In this document: positions 38,954 through 46,641 of the stretch, one piece after another | How positions within the stretch are numbered: position 1 is the first letter of the stretch | Layout of the letters: each line of letters opens with the position of its first letter | DNA from: a virus | Direction: 5' to 3' (one strand) | Virus record (IMG/VR): IMGVR_UViG_3300028610_000454 | Location: 1 to 46,785 of that record | DNA: 46,785 nt | Made by a program: the position numbers and the translations under genes | Notes under the pieces: model-generated | Databases searched by the model: none | What the model saw: the letters and a program-made list of their open reading frames with translations, nothing else | What the model was told of the DNA's origin: nothing

Positions 38954-39424
38954 TTAACTTGCAATTCGTTTCAATAATTCATGCGTCTCTCTATGACACC
39001 CACGACACATAGGCATCACATCGAGCCTGTGTTGTTTTTCGTAACTTGGATGATGATAGTGTTCGGCCTGTTTGTCACAGCCGACTCTCGCACAGGTCTT
39101 TGTAGAGGCATGGGGAAACTTACCGCTTTGGACTGCATTGCTGACTGCCGATGCCGCCTTTACCTTGTCAGGGTTTGCTAAACGAAATCTCTTAGCTTTT
39201 TGACAGTGCTTTTCTTTCCCCTCTGGAGTTCGGTTGCGTGCCTGCTCCTGTGTCTTCATCTTAGCCTTGTGAGTTTCATAGTATATCTCTGCACGAGCCT
39301 TCGCCTCGTCTTTGTGGGATTCATAATAGGCTTTCTCACGCACTTTTACTTCGGGGTTTTTTCTGCGAGCGCGCATATATTTCCGGTTATACTCCCGTTG
39401 TTTTTCTTTACTTGCATACGGCAT
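38954..39424 (-). CDS. HNH endonuclease with basic repeats, 156 aa
   Basis: Basic repeated helical N-terminal half (AYYESHKDEAKARAEIYYET) and a C-terminal HNH core: CARVGCDKQAEHYHHPSYEK, VMPMCRGCHRETH. Same architecture as the HNH protein at 13409-13909, so the two are paralogues inserted at distant sites. AAAGGAATAATT before ATG is accessible here, in contrast to the other copy. Confidence 0.85.
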   Translation of the reverse strand: MPYASKEKQREYNRKYMRARRKNPEVKVREKAYYESHKDEAKARAEIYYETHKAKMKTQEQARNRTPEGKEKHCQKAKRFRLANPDKVKAASAVSNAVQSGKFPHASTKTCARVGCDKQAEHYHHPSYEKQHRLDVMPMCRGCHRETHELLKRIAS

Positions 39425-39436
39425 AATTATTCCTTT

Positions 39437-40105
39437 CTATCCGTTCATTATATCAGAAGCAGTCATTCCCCTGGCATACTCGTCTTCATCACCAGGAGGA
39501 GTCTGAGCTTTCTCGCTAAAAGCCTTTGCTTCCTCTTCACTTTCCGAGTCTGTTTCAAGATTTTCGATGTCGGCCAAGACATCTTCTTTCTTTCTCATAC
39601 CCCTGCCGTCTGGAATATGGGTCTGTACTCCGAGTCTCTTTGCTTTTTGCAGATATGTCTCAGGTTTGGCGTTTATAGTCTCAGGCGCTGTCATCGTCTG
39701 TATCTCTGCCTGAGTCGGTGGATAGTCGGGTCTTCCTTCCGCTAACGCATCTCGAATCATGTCTTTTACGCCAGCCATCTCTGCCTTTATCATTTTGCTT
39801 ACGTCCTCTGTCGTCAGTTTTTTGTCAACGTATGTCCTCTTCCGTTGGTCTTCTTCTTTTTTCATTTTATTTACTTCTTCCGGATGCTTGTTGCACTTCA
39901 GACATATCCAGCAGTTCCACGGGTCGCCGAGGCGGGTCAAGGGGAGTTTGCACTTCTGGGTTGCACACTCCGGAACGTTCTCTGGAACGGGATTACAAGC
40001 GTGGCATCTGTAACTGTGAGTTACTTCGGTGTATGCCATCGGGTTTTCACATGACGGGCATAATAACCCTGTTGATGGTGCTTCGAGTGTTTGTTGTTCA
40101 ATCAT
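39437..40105 (-). CDS. Zinc-ribbon / acidic-tail protein, 222 aa
   Basis: Three CxxC pairs in the first 80 residues (LLCPSCENPM, RCHACN, WICLKCNKH) make two zinc ribbons. A charged coiled coil and a very acidic C-terminal third (ENLETDSESEEEAKAFSEK) follow. Located between terminase and portal; may be a head-assembly or packaging accessory. Family not recognised. Confidence 0.7.
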   Translation of the reverse strand: MIEQQTLEAPSTGLLCPSCENPMAYTEVTHSYRCHACNPVPENVPECATQKCKLPLTRLGDPWNCWICLKCNKHPEEVNKMKKEEDQRKRTYVDKKLTTEDVSKMIKAEMAGVKDMIRDALAEGRPDYPPTQAEIQTMTAPETINAKPETYLQKAKRLGVQTHIPDGRGMRKKEDVLADIENLETDSESEEEAKAFSEKAQTPPGDEDEYARGMTASDIMNG

Positions 40106-40109
40106 TTTC

Positions 40110-40262
40110 TTATCTCCTTATTTCAATTCTATCACGTTTGTTATGAGGCGCCGGATGCCAGCCGCATTCAGGACATATCATATAAATTTCTTGCTGGCCC
40201 TGCTGCTGCCTTAATTTCATTTCCGTACTATTGCCTCGACTCTTGCATCTTGCACATTTCAT
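40110..40262 (-). CDS. Small zinc-ribbon protein, 50 aa
   Basis: KCARCKSRGN and MICPECGWHPAPH provide a four-Cys zinc ribbon. Starts at an ATGA overlap with the 22-aa gene upstream, which supports translation. Confidence 0.6.
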   Translation of the reverse strand: MKCARCKSRGNSTEMKLRQQQGQQEIYMICPECGWHPAPHNKRDRIEIRR

Positions 40263-40327
40263 TTCTTCTTGCCCCGTTTCTTGTGTCCAGGTCTGCTCTT
40301 GTATGGCTTACGTCCCTTGTGAGGCAT
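40259..40327 (-). CDS. Very small basic peptide, 22 aa
   Basis: Encodes MPHKGRKPYKSRPGHKKRGK plus KK. AAGGAGAAA precedes the ATG and the stop overlaps the next ATG. Probably a real coupled leader peptide or micro-protein. Confidence 0.45.
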   Translation of the reverse strand: MPHKGRKPYKSRPGHKKRGKKK

Positions 40328-40328
40328 T

Positions 40329-40586
40329 TCATTTTCTCCTTATTCTATTTACCTTTTTAATGCAACCTCGATGCACACTTTGGCAATCCAAAACGTCACT
40401 GTCATCCGCAACGCATTTGGCAATAGTTACCGAATTTTTGTTTTGATGCTGAAAATAGCCGATACTCCTACAATGAGAAAGCTTGCTGTTTTTCAAGTTA
40501 GACAGTGTTCGCCAACCCATATAAGACGTAGTATCATCCCAGATAATTTCCAAAATCTCATCTTTTCTATATTTTACGGTCTTCAA
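40329..40586 (-). CDS. Hypothetical protein, 85 aa
   Basis: Begins MKTVKYRKDEILEIIWDDTT and has a VTIAKCVADDSDVLDC segment. AAGGAGTAACTAACTTGAAG-type context. Function unknown; a phage-wide small protein type that often lies beside terminase. Confidence 0.65.
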   Translation of the reverse strand: MKTVKYRKDEILEIIWDDTTSYMGWRTLSNLKNSKLSHCRSIGYFQHQNKNSVTIAKCVADDSDVLDCQSVHRGCIKKVNRIRRK

Positions 40587-40587
40587 G

Positions 40588-40701
40588 TTAGTTACTCCTT
40601 GCTCCGAAAAATCGCCGTTGTTTAGTAGTTAGTTTCTTTCCGTGAACTTTACCATCCTTGAGTATCTTTCGAGCTTTTGCTTTTGTTAGTTTCTTTGCCA
40701 T
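40588..40701 (-). CDS. Small conserved-type phage protein, 37 aa
   Basis: MAKKLTKAKARKILKDGKVH then LTTKQRRFFGARSN. This layout (short basic helix, GK, KQRRFFGA end) is familiar from many phages next to terminase or HNH genes. Starts right after the terminase stop. Confidence 0.65.
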   Translation of the reverse strand: MAKKLTKAKARKILKDGKVHGKKLTTKQRRFFGARSN

Positions 40702-40702
40702 A

Positions 40703-42265
40703 TTAACGCCAATGACTTATAGTATGTGTTGGCCGGTTTACTTTAGTAGTCCCTTTGGCACGTGGAGATTGACGACTCGCTGCCAGTAAGAAATATAGTG
40801 TCCCATGGTAGAAATGGTCACTCCCAAGTTTAATCCAACGAGGTTTCTTCAAGCCAGTATCAGGATTGGTTATGACTGTCTTGGCTGTTCGGGTCATCTG
40901 TTTTGCATACTCATATATTATTATTGATTCTCTCGGAATCCTAATTTTGTTCTCGGTAACTGTCGCATGAACTTTATCACACCATTCGTTTCGATTGACC
41001 TTGACTATTCCGGTCTTACCGTCAAACTTCGGCTTGCACGGCGACTGCTCGGAATACTGGCATAAATAAATAGTATAAGGCTCAGTCTTTTGAAATTCCC
41101 TTACCCCGTGGTCGTAAGGCCCGGAGTCTATCACCGCGCCGTGGACGTTCATCTTTAAGGCTATGTCGTGGACTTCGTACAGATTATCATAAATCCCCAC
41201 GTGCGAAATATCATAAGATTCTCTCGAAGTCCGTGTACCTATGACTATGTGAATCCTCTTACCTATGTCCATGCCCATAACAGTCTCACCGGACGATACC
41301 ATTCTGTTATGGTCGGTAGTACACCTTGACAAAACGACCGTCTCATCCAACTGGCTCTCCGCTTCGGTGGTGGCTATTCCCAGAGTGGAACGCATAAACT
41401 CAGAGCGTTTCCTGCCCTCGGTGTTATTGTACTCGTACATATAATCGTCGAGATTGGCCAACGGGGATAGTAAGCCGGATACCCAAAAACCAGCTTCACG
41501 CCGGTCGGGATACTCGGCCTGCCAGTCGCCGTCAACAACGAATATCTCGGAATGACAATGAATACACGCCCTGAACCATCGACCATCTTTTTGGATAATA
41601 GTGTCAGGGAAAGTCTCACCCAAGCAAGTATGCCTACCGCAAGTTCTGCATTTAATCTGCCATCGCCTCTGGTCGGAATCTGTGTATAACAAATCTATTC
41701 CGTAATTGGGAAATGTCGGAGTACCGAAGTTTCTTTCCCTGCCAAACTTAGACCTCTTCAATCTTTGTTTGGACATATATACCATATCAGTATCCATCAA
41801 GTCGAGTTCGTCCCTGTCAATCTCGTCGCAGGGAATCGACCTTAAATTATCGGTATCCTTAGTAGTCGAACCGCCAACCTTCTTAGGTTGCGCGCCTACC
41901 ATAACTATCGACCGTCCGTTTATCTCCCTGCACATCGTGGTATTAGTATCACCCTTATTCATTATCCACGGATTGTATTGAAATATCGGGTCGAATGAAA
42001 CTTGGCTCAATCTCTCCACCGCAGTTACAGTCGGCATCATATACATTATGTTCTGGTCGTATCTACGATACTTGCAAGCGTGAATTGCATTTATAAATAT
42101 AGCAGTAGTCAGGCACATCTGTGCGCCCTTCTTGCAGTTGGAAATCCTCTTCTCGCAACCGATTATATCGAAAAGATATTTCATTCCCTCAAGAGTAAAC
42201 TGAATACCGTCCCTCAAGAATAGACGCTTCTTGTTCGCCCATACCAAAGAGTCGTTTGCCATCAT
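40703..42265 (-). CDS. Terminase large subunit, GpA-type, 520 aa
   Basis: N-terminal ATPase with a deviant Walker A (CKKGAQMCLTT, residues about 45-55) and Walker B-like IPCDEIDRDEL. A mid zinc site (KCRTCGRHTC...ACIHCHSE) and a nuclease domain (GMDIGKRIHIVIGT, VIDSGPYDHG) follow, as in lambda GpA-type terminases. It cuts and pumps phage DNA into the procapsid. The start at 42265 (MMANDS) has AGAAGAAAA upstream; an in-frame ATG at 42289 lacks a ribosome site. A terminator lies just upstream. Confidence 0.88.
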   Translation of the reverse strand: MMANDSLVWANKKRLFLRDGIQFTLEGMKYLFDIIGCEKRISNCKKGAQMCLTTAIFINAIHACKYRRYDQNIMYMMPTVTAVERLSQVSFDPIFQYNPWIMNKGDTNTTMCREINGRSIVMVGAQPKKVGGSTTKDTDNLRSIPCDEIDRDELDLMDTDMVYMSKQRLKRSKFGRERNFGTPTFPNYGIDLLYTDSDQRRWQIKCRTCGRHTCLGETFPDTIIQKDGRWFRACIHCHSEIFVVDGDWQAEYPDRREAGFWVSGLLSPLANLDDYMYEYNNTEGRKRSEFMRSTLGIATTEAESQLDETVVLSRCTTDHNRMVSSGETVMGMDIGKRIHIVIGTRTSRESYDISHVGIYDNLYEVHDIALKMNVHGAVIDSGPYDHGVREFQKTEPYTIYLCQYSEQSPCKPKFDGKTGIVKVNRNEWCDKVHATVTENKIRIPRESIIIYEYAKQMTRTAKTVITNPDTGLKKPRWIKLGSDHFYHGTLYFLLAASRQSPRAKGTTKVNRPTHTISHWR

Positions 42266-42303
42266 TTTTTCTTCTGCTTGTGTTATCATAATATTTCAGG
42301 GCA

Positions 42304-42343
42304 ATAAAAAAAGGCAAGTCGTGAGTTAGCACTAACTTGCCTT
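42304..42343 (-). terminator. Terminator upstream of the large terminase gene
   Basis: On minus AAGGCAAGT (42343-42335) pairs with ACTTGCCTT (42319-42311), with an inner GTTAG/CTAAC hairpin, then a run of T (42312-42306). It separates the small genes 42401-46362 from the head and tail genes, so readthrough or an unseen promoter must supply terminase expression. Confidence 0.8.
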
Positions 42344-42400
42344 AATTTATTCTTACGTCAACCAACCCCTGCCGGTTCGGTTGAACCCATTATTTAATTG

Positions 42401-42694
42401 TCAAACTATACTAATATTTTGCCACTTTGCATACAAATCTTTGTCAACTGGTATATAAAATTCCGGATAAGGAATTTTCTTAATAGAACTATCCTCGTGT
42501 ATAACATAAGCGGGGTATTTCAAGTAATCCATCGCCATCTTTAATCTTATATCTTCTAATTTTTTCTGTGCCTCTTTGTCAAATTCCTTAACGTGCAGAG
42601 GAGGAATATTCGCACCGACAGCCTTTGGCACAACCGTTGCAAACACCCCTGCGACAAAACCCGTTACTGTCTTAAAGAAATTACGCCTGTTCAT
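42401..42694 (-). CDS. Predicted Tat-exported protein, 97 aa
   Basis: MNRRNFFKTVTGFVAGVFATVV carries a twin-arginine motif (RRNFFK, residues 3-8), a moderately hydrophobic core and an AVGA cleavage-like site near residue 28. The mature part of about 70 aa is charged with no known domain. Tat signals are rare in phage proteins; it would export a folded protein through the host Tat system. AGGATAATAAA precedes the chosen ATG; a TTG further upstream is rejected. Confidence 0.7.
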   Translation of the reverse strand: MNRRNFFKTVTGFVAGVFATVVPKAVGANIPPLHVKEFDKEAQKKLEDIRLKMAMDYLKYPAYVIHEDSSIKKIPYPEFYIPVDKDLYAKWQNISIV

Positions 42695-42698
42695 TTTA

Positions 42699-42899
42699 TT
42701 ATCCTGCAACTTTTAATATTTTATCAAGTAATGCACAGCCACAATAGGGACAATGAAGACCACGCTTGACTTTTTCTTTTACATAGTCGGCGGCGACGTG
42801 ATTCTCTTTCCTTTTCAATGCTAAATGCTCAACTTCCCGATATTTCGGCTCTATCCAAAAAAGACTATGGCAAACGTAACATTTTATTTCAACTTTCAT
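42699..42899 (-). CDS. Zinc-ribbon protein, 66 aa
   Basis: KCYVCHSLFWIEP at residues 6-18 and HCPYCGCALL near residue 50 form a four-Cys zinc ribbon separated by a charged helix. ATGA-type overlap with the upstream gene. Confidence 0.7.
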   Translation of the reverse strand: MKVEIKCYVCHSLFWIEPKYREVEHLALKRKENHVAADYVKEKVKRGLHCPYCGCALLDKILKVAG

Positions 42900-43081
42900 T
42901 TATTCTCCTGTGGTTTTGGGGAGTATTCACCACACCAATCCTCTTCGTGAACTGTTGGCCACGGAGCATCTGCGTGGTAACTAATGGGCGAACCCTTACG
43001 GCATTCACCATAACCTTTCACTTTCTTGCGGTCTGTTTCCTCAGGGTTTATAAACCATCTGCAAGTTTTACATTTACTCAT
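42896..43081 (-). CDS. Small Cys-rich protein, 61 aa
   Basis: KCKTCRWFINPEE, GYGECRKGSP and EEDWCGEYSPK place four Cys as in a widespread family of small phage/bacterial metal-binding proteins (C..C...C....DWCGE). AAGGACGAAGT precedes the ATG, the same start context as the gene at 34144. Confidence 0.72.
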   Translation of the reverse strand: MSKCKTCRWFINPEETDRKKVKGYGECRKGSPISYHADAPWPTVHEEDWCGEYSPKPQENK

Positions 43082-43090
43082 ACTTCGTCC

Positions 43091-43339
43091 TTATGGGTTA
43101 ATAATCTCTAAATGGTCATACCGAGGAAACTCAAAACCCAAATGTCTTAGTTGAGATGGTTCTGAAAAACTCCTGTACTCCATCGCAACCAAATTGCCCT
43201 TTAAGTAATATTTAAACGTTCTTTTAGTAAAGAAAGGGTCAGGTTTTGTTTTTGTCAGAGATACTATAATCCCAACAATAAATAATACTATACCTATAAT
43301 TATGAGAATATTAAACCAATTTCTTGCTAACCAAGCCAT
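43091..43339 (-). CDS. Single-TM protein, 82 aa
   Basis: Residues 9-30 (FNILIIIGIVLFIVGIIVSL) span the membrane once; the rest is a basic, aromatic cytoplasmic-type domain. Could be holin-like or a superinfection factor; no family recognised. Confidence 0.68.
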   Translation of the reverse strand: MAWLARNWFNILIIIGIVLFIVGIIVSLTKTKPDPFFTKRTFKYYLKGNLVAMEYRSFSEPSQLRHLGFEFPRYDHLEIINP

Positions 43340-43360
43340 AATCTTTGCCTTTCACATACT

Positions 43361-43537
43361 TTACGCCTCTACGGGACGCTCCGGAGCTTGTAAGGGTACT
43401 GGGGAAGACACCATAGTCCGCGTAGATGAACTCCTTAAAAGCAATTCCTCTTTATCAAAAAACCTACATCTTCTTTTTTGAGTAATATATAATTCGTTCT
43501 TACAAATCTTAGAAATAATCTTGCGATTCTGCTTCAT
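43361..43537 (-). CDS. Small basic protein, 58 aa
   Basis: Begins MKQNRKIISKICKNELYITQ, Lys/Arg-rich, Pro-rich end (PVPLQAPERPVEA). Four nt after the preceding stop. No ribosome site is obvious, so coupling is likely. Confidence 0.5.
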   Translation of the reverse strand: MKQNRKIISKICKNELYITQKRRCRFFDKEELLLRSSSTRTMVSSPVPLQAPERPVEA

Positions 43538-43540
43538 AAA

Positions 43541-43672
43541 TTATTCATCTTTCGGTATCTTCCAAAAACCAGCTTCCATAACCGCCAAAACCGGCTCGTC
43601 TGGCTCTGGCTCAGGAATATAATCCATTTCCACACTCTGTGATTCAAGACTATCTAAAAGAGGACAACTCAT
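43541..43672 (-). CDS. Small acidic protein, 43 aa
   Basis: Reads MSCPLLDSLESQSVEMDYIP, then PEPEPDEPVLAVMEAGFWK. AGGTAAGCT lies before the ATG. Acidic and Pro-rich; role unknown. Confidence 0.52.
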   Translation of the reverse strand: MSCPLLDSLESQSVEMDYIPEPEPDEPVLAVMEAGFWKIPKDE

Positions 43673-43684
43673 AGCTTACCTAAA

Positions 43685-43888
43685 TTAACACTTGCTGTCA
43701 AATTTAATATTTCTGTCCTCAATTAACTTGACCAAGGCTGTGCTAAGTTTTATCATTTCACATTCAACAAGACACTCAACCTCATCTTTAGAAAGCCTTG
43801 CTCCTTGAGAAGCCAAAGATTTACAAACCTTCTCCTCCAACAAACGCCTCACTTTTTCACTTAAACTTTCTATATGGTTATTGCTCAT
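43685..43888 (-). CDS. Hypothetical helical protein, 67 aa
   Basis: Start at MSNNHIESLSEKVRRL, with AGGACACATA upstream; an in-frame start 5 codons earlier has no site. Helical with a central LSKDEVECLVECEMIKLS. No family recognised. Confidence 0.65.
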   Translation of the reverse strand: MSNNHIESLSEKVRRLLEEKVCKSLASQGARLSKDEVECLVECEMIKLSTALVKLIEDRNIKFDSKC

Positions 43889-43904
43889 TATGTGTCCTGT
43901 CAAG

Positions 43905-44156
43905 TTAATCCTTAGATATTGTCAAATTTGAGATTTCAGGGAATAGTAGGTACTTGTGGACTCTTGCCCCACCCCTTGTCCGGGGGTACGCCCCCTCAAA
44001 ATTAAGCATGCTTGCCTGTGCCTCGATTATCACTCCGTTCTTGACCAGTCTGTTGAAGTTGTGCTGTTCAATGGCGTTCTGCACCTCACCGGCTATGATT
44101 ATCCTCTTGCCTGCCTGCTGTAGTGCCTCTGTTCGTTGTGTCTTGTGTTTGCCCAT
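43905..44156 (-). CDS. Hypothetical protein, 83 aa
   Basis: Begins MGKHKTQRTEALQQAGKRII and has a QHNFNRLVKNGVIIEAQASM helix. Directly abuts the upstream gene. Possibly DNA binding, by charge only. Confidence 0.62.
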   Translation of the reverse strand: MGKHKTQRTEALQQAGKRIIIAGEVQNAIEQHNFNRLVKNGVIIEAQASMLNFEGAYPRTRGGARVHKYLLFPEISNLTISKD

Positions 44157-44561
44157 CTATCTGCCTCTCTCTACTCTCCATTCGTCAGTACATATCCCGT
44201 TGTAGTCTGCATCTCCTGGCTTGCCTGTTACAACACTAGTACAGACAGCGCTAGTCGTGTGGTATCTGTCTGGGAATAGATGTTGATACTTAATGGCTGC
44301 AACTGTCCGCTTGGATTTCACAGCCTCGACTATCTTGCCGTTGTCATCTCTACTCATCTGATTGATAGTAGCTTGCACGTCCGGCGGCAGGTCGGCGAAG
44401 CACTTGATGTCCTTGCCTCGCTTTGTCGAACCCTGCTTTGTCGAACCCGTAAATGTGCCCTCAGCCCTTGCCTTAAACTCTTCAGGGTTTTGTTCTACTC
44501 GTTTACGTCGAACCCATTCCCGTTGTGCCTCTCTCTGCTTGTCTTTGTCCTTATATGCCAT
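44157..44561 (-). CDS. Hypothetical protein with basic N-terminal motif, 134 aa
   Basis: The N-terminus YK-D-KDKQREAQREWVRRKR resembles the basic opening of the HNH protein at 38954-39424 (KEKQREYNRKYMRARRK), but no HNH core is present. The middle, DLPPDVQATINQMSRDDNGK, looks like a small DNA-binding domain. Two copies of GSTKxG occur near residue 40. Lies next to the small terminase, so a packaging role is possible. Confidence 0.62.
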   Translation of the reverse strand: MAYKDKDKQREAQREWVRRKRVEQNPEEFKARAEGTFTGSTKQGSTKRGKDIKCFADLPPDVQATINQMSRDDNGKIVEAVKSKRTVAAIKYQHLFPDRYHTTSAVCTSVVTGKPGDADYNGICTDEWRVERGR

Positions 44562-44570
44562 TTAATCGCC

Positions 44571-44663
44571 TCAAATCAGCATTATTGCCCCTAAAGTTAT
44601 CAGAAGACACATCATAACGTAACAAATGATAATTACTACCATTAAGCCTTTGTATTTATCCAT
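44571..44663 (-). CDS. Very small membrane protein, 30 aa
   Basis: MDKYKGLMVVIIICYVMMCL followed by LITLGAIMLI, a single membrane segment. CCACAGG before the ATG. A CTCAGG-AGAGTG-CCTGAG hairpin sits just upstream (44672-44689). Confidence 0.52.
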   Translation of the reverse strand: MDKYKGLMVVIIICYVMMCLLITLGAIMLI

Positions 44664-44730
44664 CCTGTGGCCTCTCAGGCACTCTCCTGAGCCTGCTCTG
44701 GCTCACTTAGACCCCTTAACACAAATATAC

Positions 44731-45099
44731 TTACGCACTTCCGGCCAACTTCAACTTATAGACCTTGCAAGCTGCGTCTGTGGCTGCTTTCTCAGCTTCT
44801 GGCACTGTTACAGGTTCAGTCTTGGTCATTATAACCTGCTTATCTACTTGATTAAGCTCGTTTTTGCCTAAGAATATGGCCATTGCAGGGTTGTGTTTAC
44901 TTAGTTTTGTCTGATTATCCCTTAGTATAAACTTACGTTCAGCCCTTTTTTCGCTTAAAAGACTACCGTAACGCCTTATAAGAGTGGTAAGAGATATACA
45001 CATAAGCCTCGCTATTGTACCATTTTGACACCCAGACAGCGCATAATCGAACATTTGCTGCTCATCTTTGTTAGTAAACTCTCTTTTAGGTCTTGCCAT
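44731..45099 (-). CDS. Terminase small subunit, 122 aa
   Basis: MARPKREFTNKDEQQMFDYA opens a helix-turn-helix region (CQNGTIARLMCISLTTLIRR). The motif KLSKHNPAMAIFLGKNELNQ at residues about 65-85 is characteristic of phage small terminases. It recognises phage DNA for packaging. It lies about 2.4 kb before the large subunit, with small genes and a terminator in between. Confidence 0.82.
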   Translation of the reverse strand: MARPKREFTNKDEQQMFDYALSGCQNGTIARLMCISLTTLIRRYGSLLSEKRAERKFILRDNQTKLSKHNPAMAIFLGKNELNQVDKQVIMTKTEPVTVPEAEKAATDAACKVYKLKLAGSA

Positions 45100-45116
45100 T
45101 ATGGTTTATCTTTCAT

Positions 45117-45320
45117 TTAATAGCTCTCTTGCAAACATCTTGCTTCTAATATTTCTTGGTAAAAAGCCACTTGTCGGGCGGTTAAATCACCTTTTCTCTT
45201 CATTTTAAGGATAATCTCTGTTATATTTACACACCATCGGCCACAAGTACATTTATAAGCCGTCTGCCCTTTTGAGCCGTGATGAGTATAACTGCATTTT
45301 ATACATCTCCAGTAAGTCAT
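45117..45320 (-). CDS. Zinc-ribbon protein, 67 aa
   Basis: RCIKCSYTHHGSKGQTAYKC and TCGRWC make one zinc site, followed by a helical tail (LTARQVAFYQEILEAR). ATGA overlap with the preceding gene. Confidence 0.68.
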   Translation of the reverse strand: MTYWRCIKCSYTHHGSKGQTAYKCTCGRWCVNITEIILKMKRKGDLTARQVAFYQEILEARCLQESY

Positions 45321-45664
45321 TCGAACGCCTTTTGTAGCTTAAATAACGTGTTTTTCTCGAACATATCTATTTCTTCTAAGGCTTGCAATACTCTCGTTTT
45401 ACGAACACTATCACCCGGAACTTGGTCTATTATACCCTCTCTCAGTTTCTCTAATTCATTATTTACACAAGTCATTAAGCCCCGTATCGTCTTTATTATC
45501 ATTGCGTTGGTGTTTGGCTGTTCAACAGTGAAATACTCTTGGGCGCACTTCTCAGCCTCTTTCTTAGTCATTGGCTGTTCAGAAGTGGCTTTATTTGGCC
45601 CGTCTAATATTTCCAAGTTAGTCATTTCCAAGTTAGTCATCGGCCTTGTAATATCTTTAGTCAT
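45317..45664 (-). CDS. Hypothetical helical protein, 115 aa
   Basis: GGAGCTATT precedes the ATG. An in-frame 15-nt tandem repeat gives MTNLEMTNLE near the start. The rest is helical (KKEAEKCAQEYF; VNNELEKLREGIID). No family recognised. Confidence 0.65.
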   Translation of the reverse strand: MTKDITRPMTNLEMTNLEILDGPNKATSEQPMTKKEAEKCAQEYFTVEQPNTNAMIIKTIRGLMTCVNNELEKLREGIIDQVPGDSVRKTRVLQALEEIDMFEKNTLFKLQKAFE

Positions 45665-45676
45665 AATAGCTCCGGT

Positions 45677-45859
45677 TTATCCATAATATAATACCCATTG
45701 CTCAATTTTAGCTTTATCAGCCTTTGCGAACATATCATCTGATGTCTGAGCTATCGCCGTTATAAATCGCTCATTCACCGGCAAGTCGTGCAATAACTTA
45801 TACGCAGCGTGAAACGCCCTTACTTGTAATATGTCCATTTTTGTTAAATTGTACTTCAT
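45677..45859 (-). CDS. Hypothetical helical protein, 60 aa
   Basis: Helical small protein (DILQVRAFHAAYKLLHDLP). The ribosome site AAAAAGG is almost next to the first ATG, so initiation at the ATG 7 codons in is also possible. A TTGACA with TACAAT 19 nt away overlaps the start and might be a weak promoter. Confidence 0.58.
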   Translation of the reverse strand: MKYNLTKMDILQVRAFHAAYKLLHDLPVNERFITAIAQTSDDMFAKADKAKIEQWVLYYG

Positions 45860-45902
45860 ACCTTTTTAGTGATGTCAATAAACAGGTCTCATTTCTCTGC
45901 CC

Positions 45903-46016
45903 TTATGCTGTTGACTTATACCACCATTCGCTTATTTCTAATTTCAGCCACTTCCACCGATAACGCCATCTGCGCCCCCAACTTCCTCGCATTTTCTCTC
46001 TTATATCCTCAAACAT
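45903..46016 (-). CDS. Small Arg/Trp-rich protein, 37 aa
   Basis: Sequence features MFEDIREKMRGSWGRRWRYR and a WKWLKLEISEWW end: an amphipathic, Trp-rich cationic peptide that could bind membranes. AGAGGCAAGAA gives a good start. Confidence 0.5.
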   Translation of the reverse strand: MFEDIREKMRGSWGRRWRYRWKWLKLEISEWWYKSTA

Positions 46017-46028
46017 TTCTTGCCTCTC

Positions 46029-46184
46029 TTATGCTGTCAAGATGAGCTTATTTCTTTTTAGCCTATCTTCTGGATAAGGACAATTCGGCTCACCTACCCA
46101 TACTTTTTCTGGACACCACCGATAATTCTTGCACCGAAAACAATCACTTCTGTTTTCCCTTAAAGCTCTTTGAAATTCATCCAT
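46029..46184 (-). CDS. Small Cys-containing protein, 51 aa
   Basis: CFRCKNYRWCPE and NCPYPEDRLK place four Cys for a metal site. Its start is a few nt after the upstream stop. Weak ribosome site. Confidence 0.5.
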   Translation of the reverse strand: MDEFQRALRENRSDCFRCKNYRWCPEKVWVGEPNCPYPEDRLKRNKLILTA

Positions 46185-46188
46185 ATTC

Positions 46189-46362
46189 TTACAACCAGGC
46201 TATGTTATTAAATCTCCTGTCAATAGCTTGTTCTTCTCTGGCAAGCCATTCCTGCATCCTCTCAGGACATTTTAAGTGCTGTCTTGGCCTCGATTTATTC
46301 ACAGCCCTCGTTTGCTCTTTTGGCTTCTGTAAACAAGATTTGTTTAATATATGTATTCTCAT
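46189..46362 (-). CDS. Small basic protein, 57 aa
   Basis: Begins MRIHILNKSCLQKPKEQTRA, basic, with a helical end (MQEWLAREEQAIDRRF). First gene after the structured 46363-46641 segment. Its ribosome site is poor. Confidence 0.5.
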   Translation of the reverse strand: MRIHILNKSCLQKPKEQTRAVNKSRPRQHLKCPERMQEWLAREEQAIDRRFNNIAWL

Positions 46363-46641
46363 ATCTTAGAGGCAGGGCTTATACTGAATAAAACCCTTTG
46401 ATAAGATTAAAACAGTTTAAGTATTCTTTGATAGTAGAGATAAGCAAAGGTTTTTATATCATAACTTCGTATTTCTTACCAAATCGGCTTATCTCAACAA
46501 CGGAATAGAAGTCGTCTAACAGCTTCTTAATTAGCCTTGAGAGGTTCGCTGTGTTCGTTAGACGGCTAATATTCCGTTGTTGTCCTTCGCCCCTGACTGT
46601 TGGCAGGGCTCCTGCGTGAAGGCTATTCGTCCGATGGGTTA
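46363..46641 (-). promoter_or_regulatory. Gene-free structured leader/control segment
   Basis: No gene seen. Plus-strand coordinates: CAACAACGGAATA (46495-46507) pairs with TATTCCGTTGTTG (46570-46582), 13 bp. Inside it CGTCTAAC/GTTAGACG (46513-46520 with 46557-46564) crosses ATTAGC/GCTAAT (46530-46535 with 46565-46570). GAGATAAGC (46437-46445) pairs with GCTTATCTC (46487-46495). On minus, loop lengths (0, 21, 9 nt) allow an H-type pseudoknot with slight fraying. Likely the 5' leader of the operon starting at 46362. No clear promoter found. Confidence 0.5.

Noticed and set aside
39200-39745. Long plus-strand ORF opposite the HNH and zinc-ribbon genes
   Set aside because: Hydrophobic shadow frame of two clear minus-strand genes; no ribosome site.
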